Shown: piece by piece, positions 30,294 through 34,404 of the stretch
How positions within the stretch are numbered: position 1 is the first letter of the stretch
Layout: each line of letters opens with the position of its first letter
Assembly (NCBI GenBank): GCA_018647445.1
Contig: JABGTE010000056.1
Span: 1 to 34,404, forward strand
Direction of reading: 5' to 3'
Source: Gammaproteobacteria bacterium
GTDB lineage: Bacteria > Pseudomonadota > Gammaproteobacteria > Pseudomonadales > Azotimanducaceae
DNA: 34,404 nucleotides
Translations under genes and position numbers: made by a program
The notes under the pieces: generated by a model
What the model was told of the DNA's origin: nothing
The model's input: only the letters and a program-made list of their open reading frames with translations
Databases searched by the model: none

Positions 30294-30318
30294 GACTCGG
30301 GCCTCGAGTCCTCTTTTT
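30294..30318 (+). terminator. Candidate rho-independent terminator in the convergent POT/msrB gap
   Basis: GACTCG (30294-30299), loop GGCCT, CGAGTC (30305-30310), then CTCTTTTT. Confidence 0.55.
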
Positions 30319-30329
30319 CCGAGAGTGTG

Positions 30330-30695
30330 TTAAACAGTTTGAAACCTCATTGAGATAGAATTAACACAGTGTCGGGTGTTTTTTTCGGTGATGCGTTCCC
30401 CCTCAAAGACATGGCCCAAGTGACCATCACACTGACTACAAAGGATCTCGACTCGATGACCATCGGCATCAACTTCGCGGCGGACCGCGCCTGATATTTC
30501 ATCGTCAAAGGCGGGCCAACCGCAGTGCGCCTGGAACTTGTCCTCAGAGCGATACAGTGGCTGATCACATTGGCGACACACGTAGACGCCCGCATCAAAA
30601 TGATCGTCGTATTCACCCGTGAAGGGCCTTTCAGTGCCTTTTTGAAGGATGACCCAAGACTCTTCGGGCGTTAAGGGGTTTTTATGATCTGTCAT
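30330..30695 (-). CDS. msrB: Peptide-methionine (R)-S-oxide reductase
   Basis: ORF 30330..30812; likely start at Met 30695 ([29 protein letters not shown]). Zn motifs CRQC and [38 protein letters not shown]. Confidence 0.94.
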   Translation of the reverse strand: MTDHKNPLTPEESWVILQKGTERPFTGEYDDHFDAGVYVCRQCDQPLYRSEDKFQAHCGWPAFDDEISGAVRREVDADGHRVEILCSQCDGHLGHVFEGERITEKNTRHCVNSISMRFQTV

Positions 30696-31140
30696 CAGTG
30701 GTCCTTTGTAAGAGCGCTTGAGTATAGCTGCGAGCAGGTTACCAAAGATTTGGTCGGGAATGAAAGCCTCTGAAAATTGGGGACGAGTGTACGGGACTCC
30801 ACGCGACTCCACGGAAAGTGGGACTTGCCGATACTGAGCTAGTCGCTCCTCATGGCATCAGCCCTGTTTGCCAATACAGTCTGTCGGTAAGGGGGGGCGA
30901 TAAGCGGAAAGGTGCGCTGGTTGTTTGGTCTGGAAGGCTCCGTTGTTATAACCCTCCTGCGACTCAGCATTGCGTTATCCAATTTGGATTGACTGCAAAT
31001 AAAGCTTACAGTGTGATTAGCGGAATGCGCTTGACGCGAGGCTTGACCCAATCGGAATCAAGGCTTGGCAAGAGGGGGCCGCGCGATAATTTTTTGTGTT
31101 GGGACTAAATTGTCTTTTAACGGACAGTCAGGAGCGCAGT

Positions 31141-31551
31141 ATGACATCATATTCAGGTCAGTGTCTTTGTGGTGATATCACCTATAAAATCTCCGGGGAG
31201 CCCCTGATGGCAGGGGTTTGTCATTGTAAAAACTGCCAGCGGCAAGCCGGTTCGGCGTTCTCGACATTATGGGGCGTTCCAAAGACCAGCATTACGTTTT
31301 CGGGTGCTGAACCCAAGCTTTATTTAGATGCTGATACCGACAGCGGCAGCCAAGTTGAGCGGTATTTTTGTGGACGTTGCGGATCGCCCTTGTATTCCTT
31401 GATTCCAGCTCAGGCCGAGATGTTGTTTTTGAAGACCGGCACGTTGGATCAAACAGACAGCTTTGCACCGCAGTTCCATGTCTGGTGTGATAGCAAACAG
31501 AACTGGGTGGAACTGGCCGAAGGAGTGCCGCAGATGGCAACCCAAAGTTAA
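31141..31551 (+). CDS. GFA family protein (glutathione-dependent formaldehyde-activating/CENP-V fold)
   Basis: Start at ATG 31141 after AGGAG; GQCLCGDITYKISGEP, GVCHCKNCQRQAGSAFSTLWGVP, FCGRCGSPLYS. Confidence 0.9.
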   Translation: MTSYSGQCLCGDITYKISGEPLMAGVCHCKNCQRQAGSAFSTLWGVPKTSITFSGAEPKLYLDADTDSGSQVERYFCGRCGSPLYSLIPAQAEMLFLKTGTLDQTDSFAPQFHVWCDSKQNWVELAEGVPQMATQS

Positions 31552-31652
31552 ACCGCGGATATGCCTGGCAGAATTTGATGCGTCTAATTTAGGCCGCGAT
31601 CAGTGGGCGTGCAGGGCGCCTAGCGAACCCAGCATAATCAAGGAGAAATGAC

Positions 31653-32417
31653 GTGATTCGATTCGAGTATTATCTCCGGCGCCAGTCCTCTGTAAGCTCG
31701 GAGGGCTTCCAGGTCGCTTGGCACGAGAGTCTAAAAGAGCCTTGGCTAGACGTCCTCACGAGTCTCGGGTGCCAACGCGCGTTGGCAGTATTAGGGCAGG
31801 ACAATGACCTGTTCGTTCAGATGAATCGTGCTCGAGGTGGTTCGATGCAAGCCCCTTTTGATTTGGTCCTTGAGCTATGGTGGGCAACCGAGGCAGAGGC
31901 GGTTCAGGCTTTGATAGGCGGCGGGCTTGAGCAGCTTGCGGATCTGGTTGCGGCGCAAGCCGCTTGGCTGGATGCCGGGCAGTCTCCCGCATGGCTCGCT
32001 ATGGAATATCCTCAAGTCAATCCAACCCCTGAAGATTTGGTAGCAAGTGCCGGCAGCGTATTGAAAAAACTGCAGTTCCCGCTTCAGCATCGTCGCGATC
32101 TATCAGAAGCTGCGGCACGGCAGTATTGGCTGCAGTCGCATGGCCCCTTGATCCGGCAACATGCACCCGACTCTGGCATCGCGCGTTATGTCCAAGTTCA
32201 CCGGCTGGATCATCCTGTGAATGCAAACATTGCGGCTGCTTTGGGTTTCGTTTGCCCGGTTTATTTAGGGCATGCCGAGGTTTGGGTGGGGCCGGGCGGT
32301 GGCTCTCAGGAAGCGCGCCGGCTAGCCAGTCGTGCAGCGGTTGAGGACGAAGCAAAGTTCATCGACTTTGCTTCGTCTACGCTGTTCACCGGTATTGAAT
32401 CCCGCCTGATTGAATGA
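31653..32417 (+). CDS. EthD-like dimeric alpha/beta-barrel protein, apparently two domains
   Basis: 254 aa. C-terminal half has an EthD-type motif (AAARQYWLQSHGPLIRQHAPDSGIARYVQVHRLD); N-terminal half has a diverged equivalent (EGFQVAWHESLKEPWLDVLTSLGCQRALAVL). Confidence 0.7.
   Translation: MIRFEYYLRRQSSVSSEGFQVAWHESLKEPWLDVLTSLGCQRALAVLGQDNDLFVQMNRARGGSMQAPFDLVLELWWATEAEAVQALIGGGLEQLADLVAAQAAWLDAGQSPAWLAMEYPQVNPTPEDLVASAGSVLKKLQFPLQHRRDLSEAAARQYWLQSHGPLIRQHAPDSGIARYVQVHRLDHPVNANIAAALGFVCPVYLGHAEVWVGPGGGSQEARRLASRAAVEDEAKFIDFASSTLFTGIESRLIE
32346..32377. repeat. 13-bp perfect inverted repeat, 6-nt loop, inside the EthD-like CDS
   Basis: GACGAAGCAAAGT (32346-32358), TCATCG, ACTTTGCTTCGTC (32365-32377). 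Confidence 0.95.
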
Positions 32418-32434
32418 AGGCGGTGCTAGGCCCT

Positions 32435-33778
32435 TTACAAACCGTAAGCTTTTCTCAGCAGGGTCATAGGATGAGCCGCCAAGTCTACCGATTCAGAAAG
32501 ATTTGCGATGTGAACCGCAGCCATAGGACAATCGCTGGCAAAGTGCTTGGCTTGCTTTGTATCCACAAAGCGAACCACAGGTTTGGCAATCTTCACGGAT
32601 TTTGCGCGGGTTTCTTCTTTTACCGCATAGGTCCCATCATGGCCTGAGCACCGCTCAATCGTGAGGACCTCGGTATCGTTCACTAAATTCAAGATATCGC
32701 GGGTTTTATTGCCAATATTTTGAACTCTGAGGTGACAGGCGACCTGGTAACTGACCTCTCCAAGAGCTTCTTTAAAGTCTAATTTTAGGCCACCTTCTTT
32801 GTGCCTTAGGAAGAGGTATTCGAAAGGATCAAAAAACGCGTTTTTGACCTTTAAGACATCTGGATCATTGGGGTACATTAACGGTAATTCTTGTTTGTAC
32901 ATTAAAACGCAGGACGGGATCGGGGCGATTAGATCAAAACCTTGATCGACGAGTTTCGCGAGCACGGGAATGTTTTTTTCCTTCAGTGCATTCACGCTAT
33001 CCAAGTCACCCAGTTCTAATTTTGGCATGCCGCAACAAGCCTCTTTGGGTACCAGTTCAATATGAATATCGTTATGAGCAAAGACTTGGGCGAAATCCTG
33101 ACCAAGATCTGGCGTGTTGTAATTGCCATAACAGGTAGCGTAGAGCGCAACCTTGCCCGTTGTGCGCCCGAGTGGGGTGGCGGATTTGGAGGGTGCTGAA
33201 AACTGCTTGCGGAGCGTGTTACGGTGATATTCTGGTAATGGCGCGTCAGCGTGGACGCCGAGGGTTGTTTCCAGCGCATTCCGAAAGAGCTTATTTTTGT
33301 TAAGCGCATTAGCCGTAACATCGACTAGGGGTATGGTTGTGAGAGCCCTGCCCATGGCGTCGGTGCTGGTTAATAAATTATCTCGGAAGCTACCACCGTC
33401 CGCTTTAAACTTCTGCGCCTTGGCACGGAGCATCAAATGAGGGAAGTCGATGTTCCATTCATGCGGTGGTACATAAGGACACTTCGTCAGGTAGCACAAA
33501 TCGCACAGATAGCACTGCTCAACAACATCAAAAAAGTCGCTCTTCTCAACACCATCGACTTCCATGGTTTCGGACTCATCGACCAAGTCAAACAGCGTTG
33601 GAAAGGCATCACACAAGCTGACGCAGCGGCGGCAACCATGGCAAACATCATAGACGCGCTCTAACTCCTCGTTGAGTAAATCTCGCTCCCAGAAATTATC
33701 TTCCTGCCATCCTAAAGGATGACGCGTTGGGGCTTGCAAACTGCCTTCACCTTGTTGAGCCATAACCTGAAATTCCAC
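32435..33778 (-). CDS. GlpC/HdrD-like (heterodisulfide reductase-related) iron-sulfur protein
   Basis: 447 aa (start may be ATG 33763, MAQQGEG). Two ferredoxin-type clusters CHGCRRCVSLC and CYLCDLCYLTKCPYVPP; CCG-domain EACCGMPKLELGD and variant IERCSGHDGTYAVK. Confidence 0.88.
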   Translation of the reverse strand: MEFQVMAQQGEGSLQAPTRHPLGWQEDNFWERDLLNEELERVYDVCHGCRRCVSLCDAFPTLFDLVDESETMEVDGVEKSDFFDVVEQCYLCDLCYLTKCPYVPPHEWNIDFPHLMLRAKAQKFKADGGSFRDNLLTSTDAMGRALTTIPLVDVTANALNKNKLFRNALETTLGVHADAPLPEYHRNTLRKQFSAPSKSATPLGRTTGKVALYATCYGNYNTPDLGQDFAQVFAHNDIHIELVPKEACCGMPKLELGDLDSVNALKEKNIPVLAKLVDQGFDLIAPIPSCVLMYKQELPLMYPNDPDVLKVKNAFFDPFEYLFLRHKEGGLKLDFKEALGEVSYQVACHLRVQNIGNKTRDILNLVNDTEVLTIERCSGHDGTYAVKEETRAKSVKIAKPVVRFVDTKQAKHFASDCPMAAVHIANLSESVDLAAHPMTLLRKAYGL

Positions 33779-33917
33779 GATTGTTGAGGATCGTAGTTTA
33801 GGACCTTGCTCGTCGACGCGCTAATGAATCTTTTGATTCGTCCCGATTCACAAAATCAATGGCCGGTTCGGCATTACAGCAGATGGGCGCTGCGCGTCAG
33901 GTTACGCCTGCGCTTTT

Positions 33918-33945
33918 ATAATAAGCCGGGTTTTTTTGGTGGCAA
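33918..33945 (-). promoter_or_regulatory. Candidate sigma70 promoter for the Fe-S protein gene
   Basis: Minus strand TTGCCA (33945-33940), 16-nt spacer, TATTAT (33923-33918); each hexamer 5/6 to consensus. Confidence 0.5.
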
Positions 33946-33969
33946 CGCAATTCCGGCCAGAACAGGCGA

Positions 33970-34404
33970 TCAAACTGAGTCAAAGTGTTCCTGTTCGATC
34001 GGAATTTGGATCTCAAAGGTTGCACCTCGGCCACGACCATCTGTAACGACGCTGATCCGGCCAGCATGCAGTTCAGTGATGATGCTGCGACTGATCGATA
34101 GGCCAAGGCCTGTGCCTTCACCCACCTTTTTCGTGGTGTAAAAAGGCTGAAAGATTTCCAGCGCAATCGCATCGTCGATACCCGGACCATCATCGGATAT
34201 TCGAATCACGACCTGTTCGCCATCTTGATAACTATCGATATAAAGGTCGCCCGATGGCCCCATGGCTTGTAGACCATTCAGAATTAGATTCGTGAAGACT
34301 TGGTTCAACTTGCCCTGGTTGCAGTTGATTAAAGGAAGATCGCCAAGCGCTAAATGAATTTGATGCTGGGCGCTGATTTTGTTTCGAAGCACGTTGAGGG
34401 TCGA
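33970..34404 (-). CDS. Sensor histidine kinase, C-terminal catalytic part (truncated by window edge)
   Basis: HATPase motifs NQGKLNQVFTNLILNGLQAM, ISDDGPGID, FQPFYTTKKVGEGTGLGLSIS. Frame stays open to 34404 without a stop. Confidence 0.9.
   Translation of the reverse strand, partial: STLNVLRNKISAQHQIHLALGDLPLINCNQGKLNQVFTNLILNGLQAMGPSGDLYIDSYQDGEQVVIRISDDGPGIDDAIALEIFQPFYTTKKVGEGTGLGLSISRSIITELHAGRISVVTDGRGRGATFEIQIPIEQEHFDSV

Noticed and set aside
30818-31108. 96-aa plus-strand ORF between msrB and the GFA gene
   Set aside because: No recognisable domain, no clear ribosome-binding site, and it spans what looks like the upstream regulatory region of the GFA gene; probably non-coding.
33894-33922. 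Plus-strand TATAAT at 33917-33922 as a promoter
   Set aside because: No usable -35 on the plus strand and no plus-strand gene downstream; the same A/T-rich patch fits better as a minus-strand promoter for the Fe-S gene.
1-34404. CRISPR arrays, tRNA/rRNA genes, insertion sequences, prophage genes, toxin-antitoxin or defence cassettes
   Set aside because: No regularly spaced repeats, transposase/integrase motifs, tRNA-like cloverleafs or defence-type ORFs were recognised by reading; nearly all sequence is covered by housekeeping or metabolic genes.

Overview
Chromosomal window from a gammaproteobacterium (inferred from gene order and protein motifs), densely coding with no visible prophage, transposon, CRISPR array, rRNA or tRNA. 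Minus-strand left arm: gspN-like gene, small orphan protein, dapE, dapD, dapC, glnD, map. A divergent promoter region follows, with a t44-like rpsB leader. The plus-strand core runs rpsB-tsf-pyrH-frr-cdsA-dxr-rseP-bamA-skp-lpxD-fabZ-lpxB-rnhB, then RidA and an MBL hydrolase. The right part holds asnS, an acyl-CoA synthetase, an M24 aminopeptidase P, an enoyl-CoA hydratase, a POT peptide transporter, msrB, a GFA-family protein, a tandem EthD-like protein, a GlpC/HdrD-like Fe-S protein and a histidine kinase cut by the window edge. I did not find a clearly new multi-gene system. The best leads are: lpxA and uppS missing from positions where they are normally syntenic; a 22-bp perfect palindrome inside dxr; a 13-bp perfect inverted repeat near the 3' end of the EthD gene at a convergent junction; a 71-aa acidic tail on ribosomal protein S2; an insertion of about 25 aa in RseP near its membrane-reentrant loop; and an Fe-S protein with one canonical and one altered CCG motif. 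All homology calls come from reading motifs; no database search was run.
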